Positions 1 through 9,012 of a stretch of DNA of 64,000 nt are shown piece by piece. Position 1 is the stretch's first letter. Each line of letters starts with the position of its first letter. This stretch comes from Chryseobacterium nakagawai (GTDB lineage: Bacteria; Bacteroidota; Bacteroidia; Flavobacteriales; Weeksellaceae), in the NCBI RefSeq assembly GCF_900637665.1, contig NZ_LR134386.1, positions 3,092,501 through 3,156,500 on the forward strand, written 5' to 3'. The translations under genes were made by a program, and so were the position numbers. The notes below the pieces were generated by a model, which was not told the origin of the DNA, ran no database searches, and worked only from the letters and a program-made list of their open reading frames with translations.

Positions 1-157
1 TTTGGGCGGAAATACAACCATAGGCAGGGAAAGCGTTATCGGAGGAAATGTGTGGATCACACAGGATGTACCGCCCAATTCCCTGGTCTATAACAAAAGT
101 GAAATAAGAATAAAGGATAATAATCCCTTACCGGAATCATTAACCTTTGTAATATAA
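1..157 (+). CDS. Serine O-acetyltransferase, C-terminal end (partial)
   Basis: The window opens inside a reading frame (codons from position 2) that ends at TAA 155-157. The 51 visible residues carry left-handed beta-helix hexapeptide signatures ([19 protein letters not shown]), followed by [10 protein letters not shown], the usual end of the acyltransferase fold of serine acetyltransferases. That enzyme makes O-acetylserine, the substrate of the cysteine synthase that begins 29 bases downstream, so an operon is likely. The N-terminal part lies outside the window. Another hexapeptide acyltransferase cannot be excluded from the tail alone, but the neighbour makes the CysE/EpsC type most likely. 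Confidence 0.75.
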   Translation, partial: LGGNTTIGRESVIGGNVWITQDVPPNSLVYNKSEIRIKDNNPLPESLTFVI

Positions 158-185
158 GAACAGAAAAACAAAAAATTGTATTGAT

Positions 186-1097
186 ATGAAATTTCAAAAT
201 GCCCTAGAAACCATTGGAAATACACCAGTCGTAAAGATCAATAACTTATTCAATTCAGATCATGAGATCTGGATCAAATTAGAAAAAAGCAACCCTGGAG
301 GAAGCATTAAAGACAGAATTGCCCTGGCAATGATTGAAGATGCAGAAGCCAAAGGGTTACTGAATAAAGACAGCGTTATCATAGAGCCTACCAGTGGAAA
401 CACAGGAATCGGATTAGCATTGGTAGCTGCAGTAAAAGGATATAAGCTGATTCTGGTAATGCCGGACAGTATGAGTATAGAACGCCGTAAGATCATGGAA
501 GCCTATGGTGCTGAATTTGTACTTACCCCAAGAGAAAAAGGAATGAAAGGAGCTATCGAGAAAGCTAATGAACTGGCAGAAGAAACTCCTAATTCATGGA
601 TCCCTAGACAATTTGACAACCCTGCAAATGTAAAAGTACACGTTGAAACTACAGCTCAGGAAATTTTAAAAGATTTCCCTGAAGGGTTAGATTATGTGAT
701 TACAGGAGTAGGAACCGGCGGACACATCACTGGGATTGCTAAAGCATTAAAGCAACAGCTTCCCAACCTTAAAGTCATTGCGGTAGAACCTGAATTATCT
801 CCGGTATTGAGCGGCGGAAGTCCTGCACCACATCCATTACAGGGTCTTGGAGCCGGATTTGTACCTTCTATTTTAGACATTACTCTTTTAGACGGAGTGA
901 TTACAGTAGGGAAGGATGAAGCCTATGAATATGCTATTAATGCTGCTAAAAAAGAAGGTCTTTTTGTAGGGATTTCTACAGGAGCCGCTTTAGCTGCTAT
1001 CGCAAAACAATTACCGGAAATACAACCCGGAGCTAAAATTCTTACCATCAATTACGATACCGGAGAAAGGTATCTTTCTATTGAAGGACTCTTCTAA
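186..1097 (+). CDS. cysK: Cysteine synthase (O-acetylserine sulfhydrylase)
   Basis: This PLP enzyme combines O-acetylserine with sulfide to give cysteine and acetate in the cytoplasm. The 303-residue length is normal for the family. Visible motifs are the PLP lysine in [11 protein letters not shown] (about residues 36-46), the substrate loop [12 protein letters not shown] (about 67-78), the phosphate-binding VGTGGHITG, and [10 protein letters not shown] near the C-terminus. It follows the serine acetyltransferase tail by 28 bases and precedes the siroheme methyltransferase gene by 25, so it probably belongs to one sulfur assimilation operon. The cysK/cysM distinction is by overall resemblance only. 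Confidence 0.93.
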   Translation: MKFQNALETIGNTPVVKINNLFNSDHEIWIKLEKSNPGGSIKDRIALAMIEDAEAKGLLNKDSVIIEPTSGNTGIGLALVAAVKGYKLILVMPDSMSIERRKIMEAYGAEFVLTPREKGMKGAIEKANELAEETPNSWIPRQFDNPANVKVHVETTAQEILKDFPEGLDYVITGVGTGGHITGIAKALKQQLPNLKVIAVEPELSPVLSGGSPAPHPLQGLGAGFVPSILDITLLDGVITVGKDEAYEYAINAAKKEGLFVGISTGAALAAIAKQLPEIQPGAKILTINYDTGERYLSIEGLF

Positions 1098-1122
1098 AAT
1101 CCTTTAACTAACACCGATTTCA

Positions 1123-1968
1123 ATGAACACAACAATAAAATCACCTAAGGTTTACCTTATCGGTGCAGGGCCCGGCAGCCCTGATTTGATCACAGTAAAA
1201 GCCGTAAAAGCCATTGCCAAAGCAGATGTTGTTCTTGCTGACCGTCTGGTAAGTCCTGAAATTTTAGAGACTTATGTTAATAAAGATACAGAGCTTATCT
1301 ATGTAGGCAAAGAATGCAGTAAAAATGCGTCTACTCCTCAATCACTTATCAATACTTTAATGGTAGACTATGCTTTACAGAACAAAACAGTCGTAAGACT
1401 TAAAGGGGGAGATGTGTCTATTTTTTCTAATATTCTGGATGAACTTCAGTCTTTGAAAGAAAATCATATCCCATTTGAGATTATCCCCGGAATTACAGCT
1501 GCTTTGGGAGCTGCGGCGTATGCCGGAATGCCTTTAACAGCCAGAGGATATTCCACCTCCGTTCGTTTTCTGACGTATTATAAGTCTGAAATTCTGACAG
1601 ATGAATACTGGAAGGATCTTGCCAACACTCAGGATACGCTTGTGTTCTATATGTCTAAAGGAAACCTGACCAGTCTGGTAGAAAAGTTCATTGAACTGAA
1701 TATTTCCAACGAGAAAAAAATCGCTGTGATTGAACAGGCCACAACTCCTTACCAAAAAGTGTACACCTCATCTTTTGAGGATTTTAGTAAAACACTTGGT
1801 GATAAAGCCTTTGCCTCACCCTCATTGGTGGTGATAGGAAAAGTGGTGAACCTTCATGAGGAATTCTCCTGGCTGGAAAATACAGAGCAGGAAGGTCTTT
1901 ATTTTAAATCAGTTGAAAACGGAAGCGTAGTACCAAAAACTCAAAATTTCTTCGAATATGCTGTCTGA
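1123..1968 (+). CDS. cobA: Uroporphyrinogen-III C-methyltransferase (siroheme branch)
   Basis: It transfers two methyl groups from S-adenosylmethionine to uroporphyrinogen III, giving precorrin-2, the first step towards the siroheme that sulfite reductase needs. The 281 residues show the N-terminal GAGPGSPDLITVKA motif, the middle VVRLKGGDVSIF segment and the PGITAALGAAAYAGMPLT loop typical of SUMT enzymes. The last 11 bases overlap the start of the next gene (sulfite reductase flavoprotein), which suggests translational coupling. It lacks the CysG dehydrogenase half; that activity is fused to a transporter at 9013-10533. Confidence 0.92.
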   Translation: MNTTIKSPKVYLIGAGPGSPDLITVKAVKAIAKADVVLADRLVSPEILETYVNKDTELIYVGKECSKNASTPQSLINTLMVDYALQNKTVVRLKGGDVSIFSNILDELQSLKENHIPFEIIPGITAALGAAAYAGMPLTARGYSTSVRFLTYYKSEILTDEYWKDLANTQDTLVFYMSKGNLTSLVEKFIELNISNEKKIAVIEQATTPYQKVYTSSFEDFSKTLGDKAFASPSLVVIGKVVNLHEEFSWLENTEQEGLYFKSVENGSVVPKTQNFFEYAV

Positions 1969-3667
1969 AACTAAATTAAATATTCTTAAACAGATCTCCA
2001 GTGATTTTTCCAGAGATGAATCGATCTGGGCAAGCGGATACCTTGCAGGATTAGCCGGAACTCCTCTTACAGGGGTACAACCTCCTTTGCAGGTAACACT
2101 ACCGGAACAAAATATAGTTAAGAAAATTACTCTGGCTTATGGCACAGAAACCGGAAACAGTAAAAAACTGGCAACAGCTCTTGCCGGAATTATCAAGAAG
2201 AAAGGAATTCAGGTTAAATTAGCCGATCTTTCCCAATATAAGCCTAAAGACTTAGCTAAAGAAGAGTTTTTCTTTGTGGTTATCAGTACACAGGGAGAAG
2301 GAGATCCACCGGTATTGGCCAAGAAATTCTATGATTATATCTATGAAAATGAAATCAATCTCAGTACTTTAAAATTTGGGGTTCTGGCATTGGGAGACAG
2401 CAGCTATCCTCTATTCTGCAAAACAGGCGAGGATGTAGATTCCCGATTTGAAATTCTTGGAGCGCAGCGTATCATTCCATTAAAAAAATGTGATATTGAT
2501 TACGAACAGGATGCTCAAAACTGGATTGAACATGTTTTTGAAGCTGTCAATAAAACGTCTGCCAACAGTGTTAAAAATCCATCTGCTCAGAAAGCTTCCA
2601 CAGGAAGAAAAAAATACCAGGGTACAGTATCCGCGATTATCAATCTGAATGATATTACCTCTGAAAAAGAAACCTATCACATTGAAATAGAAACAGAGGA
2701 AGCTTTAAGCTATCAGCCTGGTGCTGCTTTGGGTATCATTCCTTTCAATTCAAAATCTGTAGTGGATGAAATTATTGCTGTAACAGGTATTGATCCTAAA
2801 AAAAAGATCGAAACTTCGAAGACGACAGACTGTGTAGAAGAACTTTTACACAAACATCTTAATATTAGCTATTTGCTTAAAACTGTAGTGGCTCAATATG
2901 CTAAAATCACCGGACATTCTATTCCGGAAGTCCGTTTAAGCCTTCTGGATCTGCTTAGAATTTATCCTGTGAAAAATGCAGAAGAATTTGAAGAAGTAAT
3001 CCAGATTCTGACCGCTCAGGCACCACGTCTGTATTCCATATCGTCTTCTCCGGAAGCGCATGGCGAAAATGAGATTCATATAACCGTTGCCAGATCGGAA
3101 TTCTTTATTGACCACCAGAAACATAACGGTCTGTGCAGCGGTTATCTCAGCGAGTTTAGCGAAGGCGGAGAAGTTGAATTTTATATTCAGGACGCAGGAC
3201 ATTTCAGATTGCCGGAACCGGATAAAGATGTCATCATGATTGGCCCTGGAACCGGAATTGCTCCTTTCAGATCATTCCTTTGGGAGCGTGATGCCACAGG
3301 AGCAGAAGGGAAGAACTGGCTTTTCTTTGGAGACAGGAATTTTGTATCAGACTTTATTTATCAGGCTGAACTTCAGGATTTCCTTAAAACAGGAAGCTTA
3401 ACCCACTTAGATCTTGCTTTTTCAAGAGATACTGCTGAGAAAGTCTATGTACAGCACAAGCTGGAGCAAAAAGCACAGGAAGTTTTTTACTGGTTGGAAA
3501 ACGGAGCTTCTGTCTATGTCTGCGGAACCAAAGAACCTATGAGCCGTGATGTAGAAAATACCCTGCTCAATATTATTCAGCATCAGGGAAAACGCAGTCA
3601 GGAAGAAGCTGTTCATTATCTGGAAGAAATGGAGCTCAGCGGCCGATATGCTAAAGATGTTTATTAA
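1958..3667 (+). CDS. cysJ: Sulfite reductase flavoprotein subunit (CysJ-like diflavin reductase)
   Basis: This diflavin reductase passes electrons from NADPH through FAD and FMN to the hemoprotein subunit. Domains in the 569 residues are: a short N-terminal extension; a flavodoxin domain starting at LAYGTETGNSKKLA (about 65); an FAD domain with RLYSISSSPEAHG; an NADP-binding domain with GPGTGIAPFRSF and YVCGTKEPMSRDVE; and the C-terminal aromatic end RYAKDVY that stacks on FAD. It overlaps cobA by 11 bases and precedes the hemoprotein gene by 31. Assimilatory sulfite reduction fits the context better than a cytochrome P450 reductase-like role. Confidence 0.92.
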   Translation: MLSETKLNILKQISSDFSRDESIWASGYLAGLAGTPLTGVQPPLQVTLPEQNIVKKITLAYGTETGNSKKLATALAGIIKKKGIQVKLADLSQYKPKDLAKEEFFFVVISTQGEGDPPVLAKKFYDYIYENEINLSTLKFGVLALGDSSYPLFCKTGEDVDSRFEILGAQRIIPLKKCDIDYEQDAQNWIEHVFEAVNKTSANSVKNPSAQKASTGRKKYQGTVSAIINLNDITSEKETYHIEIETEEALSYQPGAALGIIPFNSKSVVDEIIAVTGIDPKKKIETSKTTDCVEELLHKHLNISYLLKTVVAQYAKITGHSIPEVRLSLLDLLRIYPVKNAEEFEEVIQILTAQAPRLYSISSSPEAHGENEIHITVARSEFFIDHQKHNGLCSGYLSEFSEGGEVEFYIQDAGHFRLPEPDKDVIMIGPGTGIAPFRSFLWERDATGAEGKNWLFFGDRNFVSDFIYQAELQDFLKTGSLTHLDLAFSRDTAEKVYVQHKLEQKAQEVFYWLENGASVYVCGTKEPMSRDVENTLLNIIQHQGKRSQEEAVHYLEEMELSGRYAKDVY

Positions 3668-3698
3668 AAAGTACCCACACCCTTAAAAGAAAACAATT

Positions 3699-5372
3699 AT
3701 GAGCCATAAAGATAATCTTTCTCCTGTAGAAAGAATTAAAACCCAAAGCAACGGACTCAGAGGAACCTTAAAGGAAAGCCTTGCCGATGATTTTACCGGA
3801 GCGATAAGAGAAGACGATCAGACTTTAATCAAGTTTCACGGAATGTACCAGCAGGATGACAGAGACAGAAGGGAAGAACGTGTTTCCAAAAAACTGGAAT
3901 GGCTGTATTCCTACATGATAAGACTAAGGCTTCCCGGCGGATTTTTAACTTCAGATCAATGGATCGGAGTGAATGATATTGCGAATGATCATTCTACAGG
4001 CACCATCAAAATAACAACCCGTCAGACGCTTCAGCTGCATGGTATTTTAAAGTCTCATTTAAGACCAACCATTCAGAATTTTAATATCAATCACCTTGAT
4101 TCTATTGCGGCCTGTGGTGATGTGAACAGAAATGTGACGTGTACAGCCAATCCATCAGAGTCTCCATTGCACCAGCAGACTTATGAGTTAGCAGGTAAAA
4201 TCAGTGAAATGTGTCTTCCGAAAACCAAGTCTTACTATGATATCTGGATTGATGATGAATTAATGGTAGATCGAAAAACGGAAGAAGATCCTTTATATCA
4301 GGACAGATACCTTCCGAGAAAGCTAAAGATCGGAATTGCCGTTCCGCCAAACAATGATGTAGATGTCTTCATTAATGATATTGCCCTGATTGCCATCATT
4401 GAAAACAATGAAATCGTAGGATATAATATCGCAGCAGGAGGCGGATTGGGTGCAACGCACGGAAATGAAGCTACTTACGCTCGTCTTGCCTCTGTTCTTG
4501 GATTTGTAGACTCCGAGGAAAAAGCTTTACAAGCTGTTTATGAAATCATTACCGTACAGCGTGATTTCGGAAACCGTAGTGACAGAAAGCTTTCAAGATT
4601 AAAATACACCATTGATAAACTTGGAATCGATCAGTACAGAACCGAAGTAGAAAAAAGAACAGGTTTCAACTTTGAGCCTGCCAGAAAATTTAAGTTTGAG
4701 CAAAGAAAAGACCGCTATGGCTGGACTCAAAATCATGAAGGAAAATGGTTTTATACTGTTTTCGTAGAGCACGGAAGAGTTCTTGACATTGAAGGTTATC
4801 CTTTAAAATCAGGATTATTGAAAATCGCTCAAACAGCGAATATCAATTTCAGATTTACCTGCAACCAAAACCTGATTATTGCTGATATTCAGGAAGAAGA
4901 TAAAGCAAAAGTAGAAGACCTTTTACAAGAGTATGGAATTTCAGAAGCCACTGAAAAAGCAAGTGCTTTGCGTAAAAACTCTGTAGCTTGTGTAGCCTTG
5001 AATACCTGTTCATTGGCTTTAGCAGAAGCACAGCGTTATTTGCCAACTTTGGTTACCAAAATAGAGCCTATTCTTGAAAAATATGGTCTTCTGGAAGATG
5101 ACATTACCATCAGAATGACCGGATGTCCTAACGGATGCGGACGTTCTCCCAATGCTGAGATCGGATTTGTAGGAACTGCTTATGGGAAATACAATCTCCA
5201 TATCGGTGGCGATCGATTGGGAATGCGTCTGAATACAAAATACAGAGAAAATATCGGCGAAGAAGAAATTCTGACTACGCTGGATGAACTTTTCGGAACC
5301 TATGTGAATGAAAAGCATACAGAAGAAACATTTGGTGACTTTTCATACCGTTACTTACAAACCTTAAACTGA
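3699..5372 (+). CDS. cysI: Sulfite reductase hemoprotein subunit (siroheme/4Fe-4S)
   Basis: The catalytic subunit reduces sulfite to sulfide at a coupled siroheme-[4Fe-4S] centre. The cluster ligands are visible as Cys431-x5-Cys437 (ACVALNTC) and Cys476-x3-Cys480 (GCPNGCGRS). The N-terminal half has the ferredoxin-like repeat LKFHGMYQQDDRDRR and the substrate-arginine segment TTRQTLQLHGI; CGDVNRNVTCTANP is also characteristic. At 557 residues it has the length of bacterial CysI. It is the last large gene of the cys operon. Nitrite reductase is the alternative, but the CysJ partner argues for sulfite. Confidence 0.93.
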   Translation: MSHKDNLSPVERIKTQSNGLRGTLKESLADDFTGAIREDDQTLIKFHGMYQQDDRDRREERVSKKLEWLYSYMIRLRLPGGFLTSDQWIGVNDIANDHSTGTIKITTRQTLQLHGILKSHLRPTIQNFNINHLDSIAACGDVNRNVTCTANPSESPLHQQTYELAGKISEMCLPKTKSYYDIWIDDELMVDRKTEEDPLYQDRYLPRKLKIGIAVPPNNDVDVFINDIALIAIIENNEIVGYNIAAGGGLGATHGNEATYARLASVLGFVDSEEKALQAVYEIITVQRDFGNRSDRKLSRLKYTIDKLGIDQYRTEVEKRTGFNFEPARKFKFEQRKDRYGWTQNHEGKWFYTVFVEHGRVLDIEGYPLKSGLLKIAQTANINFRFTCNQNLIIADIQEEDKAKVEDLLQEYGISEATEKASALRKNSVACVALNTCSLALAEAQRYLPTLVTKIEPILEKYGLLEDDITIRMTGCPNGCGRSPNAEIGFVGTAYGKYNLHIGGDRLGMRLNTKYRENIGEEEILTTLDELFGTYVNEKHTEETFGDFSYRYLQTLN

Positions 5373-5376
5373 AAAT

Positions 5377-5460
5377 ATGACTAGCCTTTTTTATGACCTG
5401 AAAAAACTAAAAAAACATCAACCATTTCTTCTAAGTGAGCGAATGTGTATGTGTTGTTGA
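5377..5460 (+). CDS. Small Cys-rich ORF, candidate cysteine leader peptide
   Basis: A 27-codon ORF starts 4 bases after the cysI stop. It begins MTSLFYDLKKLKKHQ and ends in SERMCMCC, with three cysteines in the last four codons immediately before TGA. Terminal runs of one amino acid are typical of leader peptides that sense that amino acid by ribosome stalling, and Cys-rich leader ORFs are known in front of sulfur genes in mycobacteria. Here it sits between cysI and the TonB receptor/siroheme gene pair. A weak hairpin (CAAACA-7-TGTTTG, 5474-5492) lies just downstream. Translation and a regulatory role are inference; the next gene starts 674 bases away, which weakens simple attenuation. Confidence 0.45.
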   Translation: MTSLFYDLKKLKKHQPFLLSERMCMCC

Positions 5461-5473
5461 TTTTCAATAATAA

Positions 5474-5492
5474 CAAACATACAGACTGTTTG
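5474..5492 (+). terminator. Weak hairpin after the cys operon / leader ORF
   Basis: CAAACA and TGTTTG form a perfect 6-bp stem around a 7-base loop, followed by an AT-rich tract (AATTTTATTT). It is AU-rich and weak, so it may be the end of the cys transcript, part of an attenuator with the Cys-rich ORF, or chance. Confidence 0.3.
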
Positions 5493-5498
5493 AATTTT

Positions 5499-6086
5499 AT
5501 TTAAACCACAAAAGTCACAAAAGCCTTAAACTCTTAAGCTATTTAAAGTGATAAGCTTTGAGTATAGAAGTACACATAAGTTTTTAAAAATCTATAGCAA
5601 TTTGTGTTAATCTGTGCCATCTGTGGGAAAATTTAAATCACAAAAGCTTTTAAACACTTAAGTCATTTGAAGTGACAAGCTTTGAGTATAGAAAGTACAC
5701 ATAAGTTTTGAAAAATCTATGATTTTTAAAATGTATAGCAATCTGCGTCAATCTGTGCCATCTGTGGGAAAATTTAAATCACAAAAGCTTTTAAACACTT
5801 AAGTCATTTGAAGTGACAAGCTTTGAGTATAGAAGTACACATAAGTTTTGAAAAATGTATAGCAATCTGTGTTAATCTGTGCCATCTGTGGGAAAATTTA
5901 AGTTACAAAAGCTTTTAAACACTTAAGTGATTTGAAGTGACAAGCTTTGCGAAGGAAATACACTTTAGTTTTATGAAAATCTATGATTTTCATCTTATGT
6001 GAACTTTTATACTGCAGCATTTTAAACTTCTTAAGTGAACTAAAGTGTTTAAAATAATAACTTTTGTGTCTTTTGTGGTTTAAAAA
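5499..6086. repeat. ITR-bounded intergenic block with ~124-bp tandem repeats
   Basis: The block begins with TTTAAACCACAAAAGTCACA (about 5499) and ends with nearly its reverse complement, CTTTTGTGTCTTTTGTGG followed by TTTAAA (about 6062-6086). Inside, a unit beginning AAGCTTTGAGTATAG recurs at 5553, 5677 and 5818, with a decayed start at 5942. The spacings are 124, 141 and 124 bases; the middle one has a 17-base insertion. Each unit holds the inverted motif CACTTAAG..TTGAAGTG and the phrase ATCTGTGCCATCTGTGGG. There is no ORF of note. A related end (CTTTTGTGACTTTTGTGG) recurs at about 52562, so this is a dispersed family. It fills most of the 762 bases between cysI and the receptor gene. Confidence 0.8.
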
Positions 6087-6134
6087 TTAAAGTTTCAAAC
6101 AGCTCCATTCATCCTCACCTAAAATAGAAGAACA

Positions 6135-9008
6135 ATGAAAAACAAAAGACAGGGATATTTCCTGCCTAAAACAGGAGTTATACTATTCACATTTTTATTC
6201 TGCAACCTTGCAGAAGCACAACAGCTTATCGAACTAAGCGGAATCATCAGAAATACAGGAACCCAAAAAGGACTTGATGCTGTAAAAGTACAGGTTGAAA
6301 ACACACAGGATACCGCATCAACAGATCAGCTCGGGAATTTTAAGATCAGAACAAGAGTAACCATTCCTTTTCGTTTGATTATCAACAAAGATGGATTTTC
6401 CAGCCAGACCGTAGAGATTCTTTCGCTTTCCAACAAACTTACCATCGGGCTTAATCCTCAGAATACCATTATTGATGATGTCGTTATTTCTGCCTCTCGT
6501 ATTCCTGAAAAAATATTAAAATCTCCGATCGCGATTGAAAAGATTGATATCAAAACCATCCGCGAAAGTCCGGCTGCCTCTTTTTATGAAACCCTGGAAA
6601 ACGTAAAAGGGTTACAGCTTTTAACATCCAGCCTTACGTTGAAAATCCCTAATTCCAGAGGATTCAATTCTCCTAATAACTTCAGATTTATGCAGTTGGT
6701 AGATGGCGTAGATGTACAGTCTGCTACATTAGGAGTTCCACTCGGAAATGCAATTGGCCCTACAGAACTGGATATTCAGTCTATGGAAGTCACTCCCGGA
6801 GCAGCCTCTGCGTTATATGGGATGAATGCCATCAATGGCCTTGCAAGCTTACAAACCAAAGACCCTTTTACCTCTGAAGGAGTAAGTGTGTATTTTCGGG
6901 GCGGGGTGAATCATGTAGATAATTTCAATCACAAAATCAGTTCCCTGGGCGAAAGTGCCATCAGATTTGCCAAAGTGTTTCATAAAAACTTTGCCGTTAA
7001 AGTGAATGCTTCTTATTTTACAGGTGTAGACTGGATTTCAGATAATCATACTGATCAGAATCCGAATTCCTTAATTACCGCCAACCCCAATTTTTCTTTA
7101 GCCAATAATCCAGCAGAAGACCTTTGGAACAAATATGGCGATGAAAGAAACAATAGAGTAGCGGTAAAAGTGGATTATAATGGAAAGCCTACCACATTCA
7201 ATGTTTCCAGAACCGGATATTTTGAAAAAGATCTTGTAAGCCCGGAAGTAAAGAATATAAAATTCGATGCCGGATTATACTATCGCTTTGGAGATCAGTG
7301 GAAAGCTTCTTATGTTTACTGCTACGGACTGCTTGATGGAACTTTTCAGCGAGGAAATAAAATCCGTTTGCAAAATGCTACCGTACAAAACCATAAAGTA
7401 GAACTTACCGGAAAAGAATTGACGTTCAGAGCTTATGTTTCTATAGAAAATACAGGAGATTCTTACAATCTGAAACCTTTGGCTGATAATCTTGACCTTA
7501 CGAATCTTTCCAACAATAATTGGAAAAGCATCTTCCAGACATCACTTCAAAATAATTTAAATGCAGGAACAAACCTCAATGAAGCTCTTATCCTGGCACG
7601 TCGTGAAGCTGACAAAAATAGAGCAGTACCCGGAACCGCAGCCTTTGAGCAGTTAAAAAACACCATCATCGGAATCAACAACTGGGATTCTGCCAATGCA
7701 GGAATTGCAGGAGCACCCGCAACGGGAGGAGCAAAACTGGAGCAGAAATCCAGATTTTATCAGGGTGAACTGACCTATGATCTTAGTCGGTTTGTAAAGA
7801 TTTTTAATCTTCTGGCCGGAATAGATTATCGTTTGTACAGCATTACTCCGGATGGGAACAACTTTGTAGACTTCAACAGACCTGTTAATGAAAGAAATAT
7901 TCCTTTATCCAATGGGACTTTTGGTAAGGATGTAATTTATCAGAAATACGGAGCTTTTGCCCAGATTACCAAGCTTTTATTTGATGAAAAATTGAAAATT
8001 AACGCAGCTCTCCGCATCGACAGAAACCCTGAATTTGAAGCCAAACTCAATCCGAGAATAAGTGTTGTATATTCCCCCGTTAAGCAGCACAACTTCAGAG
8101 CTTCTTTTCAAAATGGGTACAGATTCCCTTCGTTATTTGAAGCCCTTTCTTTTGTGAATAACGGAAATGTAAGAAGAGTAGGCGGTCTTTCAAAAGTAAA
8201 TGACGGTTTAGGATATCTGGAAAACTCTTATACTCTTGCTTCCATTGACAGATTTACTTCAGCCGTAAATGCTGATGTAGATGGTGGAAAAAACCAAAGC
8301 CAGGCTGCTCAGGATAATAAACAGCTATTAACCGTTGCCAATCTGCAAAAACTACAGCCTGAAAAGATCAATTCATTTGAAATAGGGTATAAATCTGTGT
8401 TCTTTAATAATAAACTGGCTCTGGACTGGGATTTTTACTACAACATTTATGAAGGATTCCTTGGACAGGTAGAAGTAGCTGTTCCTAAAAACAGTCAAGT
8501 AGGAAGCAATGCAGCCGTTTTGGCAATGCTTGACAGAAGTAAACAAGACCGATACAGAGTATATACCAACAGCAACAGCACTTACAAAAGTTATGGCAGC
8601 TCATTGGGGATCCGATATAATGTGATTAAAAATTACAATGTCAATGCCAATGTATCTTACAACGATCTTGCTTCCAACAATACTTCAGACCTGTTTATTA
8701 CAGCTTTTAATACTCCAAAATGGATGGTTAATGTAAGTATAGGAAACAGAGAGATTATCAAGAATATTGGATTTACAGTGGTAGCAAGATGGCAAAATGG
8801 TTTTGACTGGGAAAGTCCTTTAGCTTCAGGAAAAATTCCTGCTTACTATACTGTCGATGCCCAGGCTAGCTGGAAAATTCCTGAAATTCACGCAAATGTA
8901 AAAATTGGAGCCACCAACTTACTGAACAGACGTTACTTCCAATATGCAGCAGGCCCTGAAATCGGAGGTTTATACTATCTCGCTTTTACGTATGACTTAA
9001 AACTGTAA
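6135..9008 (+). CDS. TonB-dependent outer membrane receptor, sulfur locus
   Basis: This 957-residue outer membrane receptor has a signal peptide (ending near LAEAQQ), a carboxypeptidase-regulatory-like beta-sandwich (about 30-110), a plug domain with VVISASRIPEKI, LVDGVDVQS and GAASALYGMNAINGLA, and a beta-barrel ending in the expected aromatic/hydrophobic strand (LAFTYDLKL). It probably imports a nutrient with energy from TonB-ExbBD. The substrate cannot be read from the sequence. Its position after cysI and 4 bases before the siroheme/TSUP fusion gene suggests a sulfur compound or a related cofactor. No SusD partner follows it, so a SusCD glycan system is unlikely. Confidence 0.9.
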   Translation: MKNKRQGYFLPKTGVILFTFLFCNLAEAQQLIELSGIIRNTGTQKGLDAVKVQVENTQDTASTDQLGNFKIRTRVTIPFRLIINKDGFSSQTVEILSLSNKLTIGLNPQNTIIDDVVISASRIPEKILKSPIAIEKIDIKTIRESPAASFYETLENVKGLQLLTSSLTLKIPNSRGFNSPNNFRFMQLVDGVDVQSATLGVPLGNAIGPTELDIQSMEVTPGAASALYGMNAINGLASLQTKDPFTSEGVSVYFRGGVNHVDNFNHKISSLGESAIRFAKVFHKNFAVKVNASYFTGVDWISDNHTDQNPNSLITANPNFSLANNPAEDLWNKYGDERNNRVAVKVDYNGKPTTFNVSRTGYFEKDLVSPEVKNIKFDAGLYYRFGDQWKASYVYCYGLLDGTFQRGNKIRLQNATVQNHKVELTGKELTFRAYVSIENTGDSYNLKPLADNLDLTNLSNNNWKSIFQTSLQNNLNAGTNLNEALILARREADKNRAVPGTAAFEQLKNTIIGINNWDSANAGIAGAPATGGAKLEQKSRFYQGELTYDLSRFVKIFNLLAGIDYRLYSITPDGNNFVDFNRPVNERNIPLSNGTFGKDVIYQKYGAFAQITKLLFDEKLKINAALRIDRNPEFEAKLNPRISVVYSPVKQHNFRASFQNGYRFPSLFEALSFVNNGNVRRVGGLSKVNDGLGYLENSYTLASIDRFTSAVNADVDGGKNQSQAAQDNKQLLTVANLQKLQPEKINSFEIGYKSVFFNNKLALDWDFYYNIYEGFLGQVEVAVPKNSQVGSNAAVLAMLDRSKQDRYRVYTNSNSTYKSYGSSLGIRYNVIKNYNVNANVSYNDLASNNTSDLFITAFNTPKWMVNVSIGNREIIKNIGFTVVARWQNGFDWESPLASGKIPAYYTVDAQASWKIPEIHANVKIGATNLLNRRYFQYAAGPEIGGLYYLAFTYDLKL

Positions 9009-9012
9009 TGAA

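Noticed and set aside
5499..6086. CRISPR array as explanation of the tandem repeats
   Set aside because: Repeat units are about 124 bases and nearly contiguous, without short constant repeats and unique spacers; no cas genes are near.
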